64,000 bases of DNA from Clavibacter michiganensis subsp. insidiosus (GTDB taxonomy: Bacteria > Actinomycetota > Actinomycetes > Actinomycetales > Microbacteriaceae), in assembly GCF_002240565.1 (NCBI RefSeq), contig NZ_MZMO01000001.1:1488001-1552000 (forward strand), read 5' to 3'. The position numbers and the translations under genes were made by a program. Below, one piece after another: positions 41,012 to 49,440 of this stretch (within the stretch, counting starts at the first letter, position 1; each line of letters starts with the position of its first letter). The notes beneath the pieces are model-generated. The model was given only the letters and a program-made list of their open reading frames with translations. It searched no databases and was not told the origin of the DNA.

Positions 41012-41867
41012 GTCCCGCGGGATCCGTCACGAAGTCGATGAGCTGCTCCACGCGGCCGAGGAGCGCGGGCTCGAGGTCCTGGTACGAGCGCACCCGGCCG
41101 AGGATCCGCTGCCACGCGCGCGCGATGTCCGCCTGCTCGTCGTGCGGCCAGCCGAGCGCAGCGCAGATGCCGTGCTTCCACTCGACGTTCCGCGGGATGA
41201 CGGGCCACTCGCGGAGCCCGAGACGCCCGGGCTTCACGGACTGCCAGACGTCGACGTACGGGTGGCCGACGACGAGCGCGTGCGCGCGGTGCGGCCCGCG
41301 GGCGACGGCCTCGGCGATGCGGCTCTCCTTGGATCCCTTCACGAGGTGGTCGACGAGCACGCCCACGCGCCGGCCCTTGCCGGGCCGGAAGCGGTCGAGC
41401 TCCTCGTCGAGGTGGTCGACGCCCTCCAGGTACTCGACGACGACGCCCTCGATGCGGAGGTCCTCGCCCCAGACCTTCTCCACGAGCTCGGCGTCGTGCC
41501 GGCCCTCCACGAAGATCCGGCTGGGGAGCGCGACGCGCGCCTGCCGGTCCGCGACGGCGAGCGACCCGGACGCGGTGCGCGCCGGGCCGGCAGGCGCGGC
41601 GCGCGGCACCCGGAGCGCCACGGGCTCGCCCTCGAGGAGGAAGGACCCGCCGAGCGGGAACGTGCGCTGCTTGCGCTTGTAGTCCTCGAGCACGACCATG
41701 CCGGACTCGACGCGGACGATCGCGCCGCAGAACCCGGTCGACAGCTCCTCGACCACGAGGTCGCGCGTCGCGTCCTGCGGCCGCGGCGCCTTCTTCCCGG
41801 GGCCGCGCCAGCCGGGGGCGAGCACGTCCTGTCCGTAGCGGTCGTCGTCGAGGGGAGGCGGCGTCAT
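41007..41867 (-). CDS. DUF3097-family protein
   Basis: A 286-residue actinobacterial conserved protein with DRYGQDVLAPGWRGPGKK at the start, RIFVEGRHDAELVEKVWGED, LEGVDHLDEELDRF, KGRRVGVLVDHLVKGSKESR, and VVGHPYVDVWQSVKP. The acidic Glu...Asp-x-x pattern after FVEGRHD recalls a Toprim-like metal site, but this is speculative. The ATG overlaps the emfourin-like gene (ATGA). The TAG stop lies within the IS481 target duplication. Confidence 0.75.
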   Translation of the reverse strand: MTPPPLDDDRYGQDVLAPGWRGPGKKAPRPQDATRDLVVEELSTGFCGAIVRVESGMVVLEDYKRKQRTFPLGGSFLLEGEPVALRVPRAAPAGPARTASGSLAVADRQARVALPSRIFVEGRHDAELVEKVWGEDLRIEGVVVEYLEGVDHLDEELDRFRPGKGRRVGVLVDHLVKGSKESRIAEAVARGPHRAHALVVGHPYVDVWQSVKPGRLGLREWPVIPRNVEWKHGICAALGWPHDEQADIARAWQRILGRVRSYQDLEPALLGRVEQLIDFVTDPAGR

Positions 41868-42136
41868 CCTCCGAGGCTCTCACGGGACGCGTCGCGCACC
41901 CGGTCGACGAGCCGACGCCACGGGCCGTCGACCGCGGCCTCGCCGAGGCGCGCCTCGCGGTCGCCCGCGCGCACGAGGTAGACGAAGCGGTCGGCGCCGG
42001 CAGTGGGCACGGCGGGCTCGTCCCAGGGGCAGGCGTCGACGAGCTCGCCCCACTCGGACGCGCCGTCGTCCACGCGCACCGACCAGGTGCGGGTCATGCC
42101 CGCCATCCCGCCTGTGCGCGACACGGCGATCTCCAC
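41864..42136 (-). CDS. Emfourin-like inhibitor of the adjacent M4 protease
   Basis: A 90-residue protein with the emfourin signature at its N-terminus (IAVSRTGGMAGMTRTWSV), WGELVDACPWDEP, and a C-terminal LVDRVRDASRES. In known cases (Serratia emfourin) such small cytoplasmic proteins are encoded beside protealysin-like M4 proteases and inhibit them. Here the GTG start directly abuts the TAG stop of the M4 gene, so both are made together. The assignment is from motif and context. Confidence 0.75.
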   Translation of the reverse strand: MEIAVSRTGGMAGMTRTWSVRVDDGASEWGELVDACPWDEPAVPTAGADRFVYLVRAGDREARLGEAAVDGPWRRLVDRVRDASRESLGG

Positions 42137-43183
42137 CTAGACCTCGATCCCGACGCCCTCCCACGCCGCCTGGACCGCGGCGACCTCGGACGCGCCCTCA
42201 CCGTACCGCGCGGTGGCGGCGTCGACCGTGGCCCGGGCGAAGGCCGCGAGGTCGGCGTCGGCGCGCACGGCCCCGGACTCGATCACGTCGTACCAGACGC
42301 GGCCCGCGCCGTCCCAGGCCTCGCCCCCGATCGCCGTGGCCGCGAGGAAGAACGCCCGGTTCGGGATCCCGGAGTTGATGTGCACGCCGCCGTTGTCCTC
42401 CTCCGTCTCCACGTAGTCGTCCATGTGCCCGGGCTGCGGGTCCTTCCCCAGCACGTCGTCGTCGTACGCCGTGCCCGGGGCGCGCATCGACCGGAGCGCG
42501 AGCCCGGTCGACCGGTCGAGGAACAGCTCCGCGCCGACGAGCCAGGTGGCCTCGGCCGCGGTCTGCCCGAGGGCGTGCTGCTCCACGAGCACGCCGAAGA
42601 CGTCGGAGATCGACTCGTTGAGCGCGCCGGACTGGCCCTGGTAGACGAGGCCGAGCGTGAGCTCGGTGACCCCGTGGGTCAGCTCGTGGCCGATGACCGT
42701 GAGCGACCGCGTGAACGGCGCGAACACCTCGCCGTCGCCGTCGCCGAAGACCATGCGCGTGCCGTCCCAGAACGCGTTGTCGTACTCCTCGCCGTAGTGC
42801 ACGGTTGCGAGCAGCGGCAGGCCGCGGTCGTCGAGCGACTCCCGGCCGTAGACCTCGGAGAAGAGGGAGTAGGTCGCGCCGAGCCCCGCGTAGGCCTCGT
42901 CGACCTGGGCGTCGCCCGTGTCGGACGCGCCCTCGACGCGCACCGTGCGGCCCGGCAGCTCCTCGCGGTTCCCGGCGTCGGAGATGGTGCGGTGGATCCC
43001 CGACGGGTCCCGCTCGGCGACCGCCGCCGCATCGGGCGTGGCGCCCGGGCCACGCCGGTCGTGGATGAGGGGCCCCTGGTCGCGGAGGGCGCGGCGGGCC
43101 GCCTGGCGGGCGGCGGCCAGGCGGTCGGGATCGGCCTCGGCGAGGCGGGTCAGCAGGTACGGCGGGAGGATGGTGCGTCTCAT
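42137..43183 (-). CDS. Protealysin-like M4 metallopeptidase
   Basis: A 348-residue protease precursor. The short propeptide begins with ILPPYLLTRL, the PPL motif of protealysin-type precursors, and there is no signal peptide. The catalytic site is HELTH at 166-170 with zinc ligand Glu190 in ALNESISDVFG; DNGGVHINSGIPNRAFF supplies the M4 active-site His region. Such enzymes act in the cytoplasm or leave by non-classical routes and are held in check by emfourin, encoded next. The ATG at 43183 lacks a good ribosome binding site, and the response-regulator frame runs into it without a stop. Confidence 0.85.
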   Translation of the reverse strand: MRRTILPPYLLTRLAEADPDRLAAARQAARRALRDQGPLIHDRRGPGATPDAAAVAERDPSGIHRTISDAGNREELPGRTVRVEGASDTGDAQVDEAYAGLGATYSLFSEVYGRESLDDRGLPLLATVHYGEEYDNAFWDGTRMVFGDGDGEVFAPFTRSLTVIGHELTHGVTELTLGLVYQGQSGALNESISDVFGVLVEQHALGQTAAEATWLVGAELFLDRSTGLALRSMRAPGTAYDDDVLGKDPQPGHMDDYVETEEDNGGVHINSGIPNRAFFLAATAIGGEAWDGAGRVWYDVIESGAVRADADLAAFARATVDAATARYGEGASEVAAVQAAWEGVGIEV

Positions 43184-43981
43184 GTCCCGAGACTCGCACG
43201 GGGCGACGACATCGTCACGGGTCGCGGAGGATCCGCTGCGGGGGTCGCGCGACCGCGTCCTGTCGCGTACGGTGCGTCCGCTCGTCCAGCGGTACCCGAG
43301 CTCGGGCCGGCCGGGCGTCCCGTAGCGCGGCACCCGCTCCACCTGGCCCACGTCGGCGAGGTACTCGAGGTACCGGCGCGCGGTCACGCGCGACACGTCG
43401 AGCGCGCCCGACACCTCGGCGGCCGAGACGCCGTCGGCGGCGGCGTCGGCGGGCCCGTCGCCCCGCGCGATCCCGCGCACGAGGTCGAGCGTCTCCGCCG
43501 ACATGCCCTTGGGCAGCCGGGCGTCGGACGCGGGGGAGCGCAGCGCCGCGAGCGCCCGGTCGACCTGCAGCTGCGTGGTGCTCCCGCTGCCCGCGCCGAG
43601 CCCCTCGCGGTAGCCGACGTACGCCGCCATCTTCTCGGCGAAGGCCGCGAACGTGAACGGCTTGATGAGGTACTGCACGATGCCCGCGGTCACCGAGCTG
43701 CGCACGACGGCCTGGTCCCGCACCGCGGTCACGGCCACGACGTCGGTCGCGCGCCCGGCGGCCCGCAGCCGCCGGCACATCTCGAGGCCGTGCATGTCGG
43801 GCAGCGTCATGTCGAGCAGCACCAGGTCGATCCCGTCGGGCCCCGCCTCCGCCACCAGCCTCAGCGCCTCACCGCCCGTGTGCGCGACGCCCGCGACCTC
43901 GAAGCCGTCGAGCCGGCCGACGTACAGGGAGTGGGCCTCGGCGGTCAGCTCGTCGTCGTCGACGACCAGCACCCGGATCAC
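43184..43981 (-). CDS. CitB/DcuR-type response regulator, frame open into the M4 protease
   Basis: The receiver domain begins VIRVLVVDDDELTAEAH, has phosphoacceptor Asp57 (LVLLDMTLPDMHG) and the switch Lys in IVQYLIKPFTF. The C-terminal HTH part reads GVSAAEVSGALDVSRVTARR and ends ELGYRWT, where family members normally stop. Here no stop follows: 41 further codons lead in frame into the M4 protease, giving a formal 614-residue fusion (to 42137). GTG at 43981 overlaps the kinase stop (GTGA). Loss of the original stop by mutation is the simplest reading. It would regulate dicarboxylate or citrate uptake through the adjacent dctA. Confidence 0.7.
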
Positions 43982-45715
43982 GCGCGCACCCCGTCGTCGC
44001 GCGCGTCGGCCCGGTCGGCGTCGGCGGCTGCGGCGCGCGGATCCGCGGGCAGGACGACCCGCACGCGGGCCCCGCCCAGCGGAGCGTCCGCGTCGCCGAC
44101 CTCGACCCGTCCGCCCAGCCGCGCGGCCGAGCGCGCCACGAGGGCGAGGCCCACCCCGCGCGGTCCCGCGTCGCCCGCCTTGGTCGTGACCCCGAACTCC
44201 AGCACGCGCGGCCGCACCGCGGGATCCACGCCCGGACCGTCGTCCGCCACCTCGACGATGAGCCCGCCCGCGTCCGTGCGCGACAGCGACAGCTCCACCC
44301 GTCCGCGGTCGTCCCCGCGCGCCGTCGCGACCGACGGGTCGGCCGCCGCGTCGATGGCGTTGTCGACGAGGTTCCCGACGATCGTCACGAGCTCGGTCGC
44401 GGGCACGCCCGGGTCGCCCGTGCCGTCGGCCACGCGGACGGACAGCCGCACGCCGCGCTCGGCCGCCTGCGCCGTCTTGCCGCGCACGAGCGCCCGCACG
44501 ACGGGATCCGCGTCGGCCGCCAACCCGCCCTCCGACGCCCGCCGGTCCGTCTCGAGCTCCGCGGCCGCGAGCGCGAGCGCCTCGCGCGGCCGCTCCAGCT
44601 CGATGAGCGACACGATCGTGTGCAGCCGGTTCGCGAACTCGTGCGTCTGCGCCCGCATGGCGTCCGAGAGGGTCCGCAGCGTCGCGAGCTCGCCGGACAG
44701 GCGCTGGATCTCCGTCCGGTCGCGCAGCGTCGTCACCGTCCCCAGCCGCGCGGCGCTCCCGGTGCGTCCCGTGGGCAGCGCCGGCCGCTGCGTCACGACG
44801 AGCACGCGCCCGCTCGGCAGGTGCACGACCTCGTCGGCCGTCGTCCCCTCGACGAGCAGCCGCTCGATCGCAGGCGGCAACCCCAGCGCGCGCACCTCGA
44901 CGGGCCCGGTGGCGGGATCCAGCTCGAGGTCGAGCAGCTCGGCCGCCTGGTCGTTGTGGAGCACCAGCCGGCGGTCGCGGTCGACGAGCACGATGCCCTC
45001 GCCGACCGAGTGCAGCACCGACTCGTAGTACGCGAGCATGCGCGCCATCTCCTCGGGTCCGAGCCCCCCATGTCGTCCGCTCGAGCGATCGGCTGAGGAG
45101 CACGGCCCCGGCGGCGACGAGGAGCGCGAGCGCCCCGACCGTGCCGACGAGCCCCGGGAGGCGCGCACCGAGCACCTCGGTGACGCGGTCGACGGTGACG
45201 CCGGCCGCGACCAGCCCGACGATCCCGCCGTCCGCGTCCCGCACCGGCACCACCGCGCGGACGCTCGGCCCGAGCGTCCCCGTGAACGTCTCCGTCATCG
45301 ACCGCCCGGCGAGCGGCGGCCCGGTGGTGCCGAGGTACCTGCGGCCGATCTCGTCCGGGTCCGGGTGGGTGACCCGCACGGTGTCGCGGTCCATGATCGT
45401 GACGAAGTCGACGCCGGTGTCGCGCGTCACGTCGAGCGAGTAGCCGAGGAGCGCCCCCGTGGGATCCGCGGACGCGAGCCCCTCCGCGACCCGCGGCGAG
45501 TCGGCCACGGTCGTCGCGACGGCGAGGCTCCGGTCGGCCGCCGCCTGCTCGGCGCGCTGCTGCGAGTCGGCCCAGAGCGCCGTCGTCGCGACGACGGCGA
45601 CCAGCAGCAGGACCGCGAGCTGCACCACCAGGAGCCGTGCGGCGATCCCGCGGGGGAGGACCCGGAGGCGGTTCCGCGGGCGGCGGGGCGGTTCGGCGAG
45701 CGCGCGTCCGACCAT
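43978..45715 (-). pseudogene. CitA/DcuS-type sensor histidine kinase, frameshifted at a G6 tract
   Basis: The N-terminal frame (from ATG 45715) gives helix LLVVQLAVLLLVAVVATTAL, a sensor domain with DFVTIMDRDTVRVTHPDPDE, and helix VGALALLVAAGAVLLSRSLE. The kinase part (GPEEMARMLAYYESVLHSVG with a PAS domain, MRAQTHEFANRLHTIVSLIE as H-box, IVGNLVDNAID as N-box, DDGPGVDP) is in the +1 frame. The frames meet at a run of six G (plus strand C6 at 45064-45069). One G fewer would restore a continuous kinase reading ...TTWGLGPEEM. It could be a true mutation, reversible slippage, or a sequencing error. Confidence 0.8.
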
Positions 45716-45747
45716 GCTGCCCCCCGCGTCCGCGCCGTCACCGGCAG

Positions 45748-45761
45748 GAACATTATGAACA
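45748..45761. promoter_or_regulatory. Direct repeat GAACA-N4-GAACA upstream of dctA
   Basis: Two GAACA units 9 bp apart form an AT-rich island (GAACATTATGAACA) in the kinase/dctA divergent gap. This could be the binding site of the CitB-type regulator or part of a promoter. The evidence is position and base composition only. Confidence 0.3.
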
Positions 45762-45854
45762 CAACGCCGGGGCGCCCCCGCGCGTGGGCCATCCTGTCGA
45801 GGACCGCCCTGCGCACCCGTGCGCGGGCGCCCGCTCACGAGACAAGGACGTCCC

Positions 45855-47240
45855 ATGACCAACCCGATAGCCGCGCTCCGCCGCCTGGACCGCCAGCACT
45901 ACCTCTACATCGCCGTCATCATCGCGGTGATCCTCGGCGTCACGGTCGGCCTCGTCGCCCCCGAGACGGGCGTGGCCCTGAAGCCCATCGGCGACGCGTT
46001 CGTCGCCCTCATCAAGATGATGATCGCGCCCATCATCTTCTGCACCATCGTGCTCGGCGTCGGCTCGGTCGCGAAGGCCGCCACGGTGGGCCGCGTCGGC
46101 GGCCTCGCGCTCCTCTACTTCATCGTCATGTCGACGTTCGCGCTCGCGATCGGCCTCGTGGTCGGCAACCTCATCCACCCGGGCGAGGGCCTCGACCTGA
46201 GCGGCCTGCGCGCGCCGGAGGGGTCGACGGAGGCGGCGGGCGAGACCGACTTCCTCCTCTCGATCATCCCCACGTCCCTGCTCTCGTCGCTCACCTCGGG
46301 CAGCATCCTGCAGACGCTGTTCGTGGCGCTCCTCGTCGGCTTCGCGCTGCAGCAGCTCGGGAAGCGCGGCGAGCCCGTGCTCGAGGGGATCCGCAACATC
46401 CAGATCCTCGTGTTCCGCATCCTCAGCATGGTCATGTGGGTGGCCCCGCTCGGCGCGTTCGGCGCCATCGCGGCGGTCGTCGGCGCCACCGGGTTCCAGG
46501 CGGTCATCAGCCTCGCGACCCTCATGATCGGCTTCTACATCACCTGCGCGCTGTTCATCGTAGTGATCCTCGGCTCGCTCCTCTGGTTCGTCACCCGCGT
46601 CAGCATCTTCAAGCTGATGCGGTACCTCGGCCGCGAGTACCTCCTCATCGTGTCCACGTCCTCGTCCGAGGTCGCCCTGCCCCGCCTCATCGCGAAGATG
46701 GAGCACGTGGGCGTGTCCAAGCCCGTCGTCGGGATCACCGTGCCCACGGGCTACTCGTTCAACCTCGACGGCACGGCCATCTACCTCACGATGGCGTCGC
46801 TCTTCATCGCGAGCGCGCTGGGCAGCCCGCTTGCCCTCGGCGAACAGGTGTCGCTCCTCGTCTTCATGATCATCGCGTCGAAGGGCGCGGCGGGCGTCAC
46901 GGGCGCCGGCCTCGCGACCCTCGCGGGCGGGCTGCAGTCCCACCGGCCCGACCTGGTGGACGGCGTCGGCCTCATCGTCGGCATCGACCGCTTCATGTCG
47001 GAGGCCCGCGCGCTCACGAACTTCACCGGCAACGCGGTCGCGACGCTCCTCATCGGCACCTGGACCCGCGGCATCGACGCCGACCGCGTGGCCCTCGTCC
47101 TCGGCGGCGGCGACCCCTTCGACGAGAAGACCATGGGCACCGAGCACGAGGCCGAGCTGAAGGCCCCGGCGGAGGCCATCGAGGCCGACGTCACGCGGAC
47201 GGGCGAGCGCGGCGACGAGCCGCGCACCGCCTCCCGCTGA
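45855..47240 (+). CDS. dctA: DctA-type dicarboxylate/H+ (or Na+) symporter
   Basis: A 461-residue DAACS-family carrier. Characteristic regions: FVALIKMMIAPIIFCTIVLG, LIVSTSSSEVALPRLIAKME (the serine-rich re-entrant loop 1), GYSFNLDGTAIYLTMASLF, and ASKGAAGVTGAGLATLAGG (re-entrant loop 2), then FTGNAVATLLIG. The signature separates it from glutamate-only carriers, and C4-dicarboxylates are the likely substrate. AAGGA 6 nt before the ATG at 45855 fixes the start; the longer frame at 45819 lacks one. The divergent CitA/CitB-like pair is its expected regulator. Confidence 0.9.
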   Translation: MTNPIAALRRLDRQHYLYIAVIIAVILGVTVGLVAPETGVALKPIGDAFVALIKMMIAPIIFCTIVLGVGSVAKAATVGRVGGLALLYFIVMSTFALAIGLVVGNLIHPGEGLDLSGLRAPEGSTEAAGETDFLLSIIPTSLLSSLTSGSILQTLFVALLVGFALQQLGKRGEPVLEGIRNIQILVFRILSMVMWVAPLGAFGAIAAVVGATGFQAVISLATLMIGFYITCALFIVVILGSLLWFVTRVSIFKLMRYLGREYLLIVSTSSSEVALPRLIAKMEHVGVSKPVVGITVPTGYSFNLDGTAIYLTMASLFIASALGSPLALGEQVSLLVFMIIASKGAAGVTGAGLATLAGGLQSHRPDLVDGVGLIVGIDRFMSEARALTNFTGNAVATLLIGTWTRGIDADRVALVLGGGDPFDEKTMGTEHEAELKAPAEAIEADVTRTGERGDEPRTASR

Positions 47241-47328
47241 CGCGGGACGGGGCCACGCCCGGGTGCCGCCCACCGTGGTCCCGGCCGTGTCCGATCCGTT
47301 ACGCTGTCAGCTCACAGGAGGTACGACC

Positions 47329-47811
47329 ATGGATGGACGCGAAGAGGGTCACGGCGCCACGCGCGTGCCCGAGCAGTACACGAGCACGGACACCACGGCC
47401 ACCTTCCGCGATGAGCTCGGGGCGGCGGTCGCGGGCCTCGACGGCGCCGTCTCCGCCGAGGAGAAGGACGCCGTCACGGCCCTCCCCTCGGGATCCGCCC
47501 TCCTCGTCGTCTGCCGTGGTCCCAACCAGGGCGCGCGCTTCCTCCTCGACGCCGACGTGACGGTGGCCGGCCGCCACCCCGACGCCGACATCTTCCTCGA
47601 CGACGTCACCGTCTCGCGTCGTCACGCGGAGTTCGTCCGGCAGGGCACGTCGTTCCAGGTGAAGGACCTCGGCTCGCTCAACGGCACCTACTTCGACGGC
47701 GTGCGGATCGACACCGCGCTCCTCCAGGACGGCGCGGAGGTGCAGGTCGGCAAGTTCCGCCTCACGTTCTACGCGTCGCGCACCGACCTCGTCGGCCGGA
47801 CGACCGAGTAG
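47329..47811 (+). CDS. garA: FHA-domain protein, GarA/OdhI-like
   Basis: A 160-residue protein. The N-terminal tail contains TSTDTTATFRDEL with Thr22-Thr23, corresponding to the phospho-threonines of GarA/OdhI. The FHA domain has VTVAGRHPDADIFLDDV, SRRHAEF and DLGSLNGTYFDG, with the phosphopeptide-binding Arg, Ser, His and Asn-Gly. Unphosphorylated GarA inhibits 2-oxoglutarate dehydrogenase and related glutamate enzymes; PknB/PknG-type kinases relieve this. GGAGG stands 9 nt before the ATG. The next gene starts 1 nt inside its stop. Confidence 0.88.
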   Translation: MDGREEGHGATRVPEQYTSTDTTATFRDELGAAVAGLDGAVSAEEKDAVTALPSGSALLVVCRGPNQGARFLLDADVTVAGRHPDADIFLDDVTVSRRHAEFVRQGTSFQVKDLGSLNGTYFDGVRIDTALLQDGAEVQVGKFRLTFYASRTDLVGRTTE

Positions 47812-48512
47812 TGCCGGCGTCCGCCGCCCGGTCGACGCCAGCCCGCACCCCCGGGCTCCTCAGCATCGGGCAGGTGCTGGCGCGCCTCACGCCGGAGTTC
47901 CCCGACCTCACCAACAGCAAGCTCCGCTTCCTCGAGGAGCAGGGGCTGGTCCAGCCGTCCCGCACCGAGTCCGGCTACCGCAAGTTCAGCCCCGCCGACG
48001 TCGAGCGCCTGCGCACCGTCCTCGGCATGCAGCGCGACCACTACCTCCCGCTCAAGGTCATCCGCTCCTACCTGCACGACCTCGATGCCGGCCTCTCGCC
48101 CGCGCTCCCCGGCGGCACGCCCGTCCCGACGGTCTCCATGCTCGACCAGGAGCGCCGCTACAGCCGCGCGGAGCTCGTGCGCGAGTCCGGCGCCACCGCC
48201 CCGCTCCTCGGCGACGCCATCACGGCCGGCGTGCTCATGCCGGCGGAGGTGTACGGCGAGGAGGCGGTGCAGGTGATGCGCGCGCTCGTCGAGCTGCAGC
48301 GGACCGGGATCGAGCCGCGGCACCTGCGCGGCTTCCGCCAGGCCGCGGAGCGCGAGCTGAGCCTCATCGAGTCGGCCCTGGTGCCGGTGTCCCGCCGCCG
48401 CGACGCGTCCAGCCACGCGCACGCCGCGGAACTGGCCCGCGAGATCGCCACGCAGCTCGAGGTCGTGCGGGGAAGCCTCATCCGATCCGCGCTCGGCCGC
48501 CTCTCGTCCTGA
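47811..48512 (+). CDS. ftsR: MerR-family regulator FtsR
   Basis: A 233-residue regulator. The winged-helix part has LLSIGQVLARLTPEFPDLT, KLRFLEEQGLVQPSRTESGY, and RKFSPADVERL. Order after garA identifies the FtsR group (Corynebacterium FtsR, Mycobacterium Rv1828), which activates the cell-division gene ftsZ. GTG at 47811 overlaps the garA stop by one base. The C-terminal 28 bp of the gene with the stop codon are duplicated directly downstream. Confidence 0.85.
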   Translation: MPASAARSTPARTPGLLSIGQVLARLTPEFPDLTNSKLRFLEEQGLVQPSRTESGYRKFSPADVERLRTVLGMQRDHYLPLKVIRSYLHDLDAGLSPALPGGTPVPTVSMLDQERRYSRAELVRESGATAPLLGDAITAGVLMPAEVYGEEAVQVMRALVELQRTGIEPRHLRGFRQAAERELSLIESALVPVSRRRDASSHAHAAELAREIATQLEVVRGSLIRSALGRLSS

Positions 48513-48546
48513 GGTCGCGCTCGGCCGCCTCTCGTCCTGAGGTCGC
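48491..48546 (+). repeat. Tandem duplication of 28 bp across the ftsR stop codon
   Basis: 48491-48518 and 48519-48546 are identical and adjacent; the first contains the TGA of ftsR. It is a recent slippage or unequal-crossover event with no effect on the protein. Confidence 0.9.
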
Positions 48547-48807
48547 GCTCGCGCCGACGCGTGCGGCCCGTAGACTGACGTGCCCGCACGGGGCCGTCCG
48601 CACGTCGGAGGGGCCCGTCGGGACCGGCCGATGCGCACCCCCGACGGGGGCGCCGCGGAGGGCCGGGGCGACACGCCGGGCGCTTCGGCCGGATGTCGTT
48701 GATCGGGCCCGCGGGCCCCGCTACCGTGAGAACACGATCCCGACGAACCGACCCGAGCAGCGCGCGAACCCCACCGGGGCGAGCGCTGAGGGGTGGAAGG
48801 CAGAACG
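48513..48807 (+). other. Intergenic region between two merR genes, 295 bp
   Basis: It holds the second half of a 28-bp tandem repeat, a GC-rich stretch with short inverted repeats, and a probable MerR-type promoter at 48699-48727. No open frame with coding character was seen, although in mycobacteria a DUF151 nuclease gene lies at this place. Confidence 0.6.
48699..48727 (+). promoter_or_regulatory. Probable MerR-type promoter with operator palindrome in the spacer
   Basis: TTGATC (48699-48704) and TACCGT (48722-48727) are 17 bp apart, and the spacer contains the perfect 14-bp palindrome GGGCCCGCGGGCCC (48705-48718). A dyad between -35 and -10 is the typical MerR operator position, so autoregulation of the following gene is likely. 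Confidence 0.55.
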
Positions 48808-49350
48808 ATGAGCGACTCCACCCCGGACTCCGGGCGCTACGACCTCGGCCTGCTCTTCACCGACGGCCTCCCCGAGATGGACGCGAGCGCGGGCTACCGC
48901 GGCGCCGTCGCCGCCCGCGCCGCGGGGATCACCTACCGCCAGCTCGACTACTGGGCCCGCACCGGCCTCGTCGAGCCCACCGTCCGCGGGGCCTCCGGCT
49001 CCGGCACCCAGCGCCTCTACGGGTTCCGCGACATCCTGGTCCTCAAGCTCGTCAAGCGCCTGCTCGACACCGGCATCTCCCTGCAGCAGATCCGCACCGC
49101 CGTGAACCAGCTCCGCGAGTCCGGCGTCGTCGACCTCGCGCAGACCACGCTCATGAGCGACGGCGCGAGCGTCTACCTCTGCACCAGCAACGACGAGGTC
49201 ATCGACCTCGTGAGCCGCGGCCAGGGCGTCTTCGGCATCGCCGTCGGCAAGGTCCTCCGCGAGGTCGAGCACTCCCTCGTCGAGATCGACACGCAGACCG
49301 TGGATCCCACCGACGAGCTCGCCGCCCGTCGCGCCGTCAAGGCGTCCTAG
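48808..49350 (+). CDS. MerR-family transcriptional regulator (Rv1830-like)
   Basis: A 180-residue regulator. The HTH has GITYRQLDYWARTGLVEPTV and GTQRLYGFRDILVLKLVKRL; a helical part (QQIRTAVNQLRESG) and a small sensing domain with VYLCTSNDEVIDLVSRGQ follow. It belongs to the second MerR gene of the garA-ftsR neighbourhood in actinobacteria. GGAAGG (48796-48801) precedes the ATG at 48808. The promoter upstream carries a palindrome suited to its own binding. Confidence 0.8.
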   Translation: MSDSTPDSGRYDLGLLFTDGLPEMDASAGYRGAVAARAAGITYRQLDYWARTGLVEPTVRGASGSGTQRLYGFRDILVLKLVKRLLDTGISLQQIRTAVNQLRESGVVDLAQTTLMSDGASVYLCTSNDEVIDLVSRGQGVFGIAVGKVLREVEHSLVEIDTQTVDPTDELAARRAVKAS

Positions 49351-49398
49351 ACCCGAGCGCCCCCTCGGGCCGGCCGACCCGGCCTCCGAGACGACGAA

Positions 49399-49423
49399 CG
49401 CCGCCCCTCGAGAAGGAGCGGCG
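49399..49423. terminator. Bidirectional hairpin between merR and the ParA-type gene
   Basis: A 6-bp outer stem and 3-bp inner stem separated by one C/A mismatch, with a 5-nt loop, lie between the two convergent genes. Confidence 0.5.
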
Positions 49424-49440
49424 ACGGGTCTTCGAGCGGA

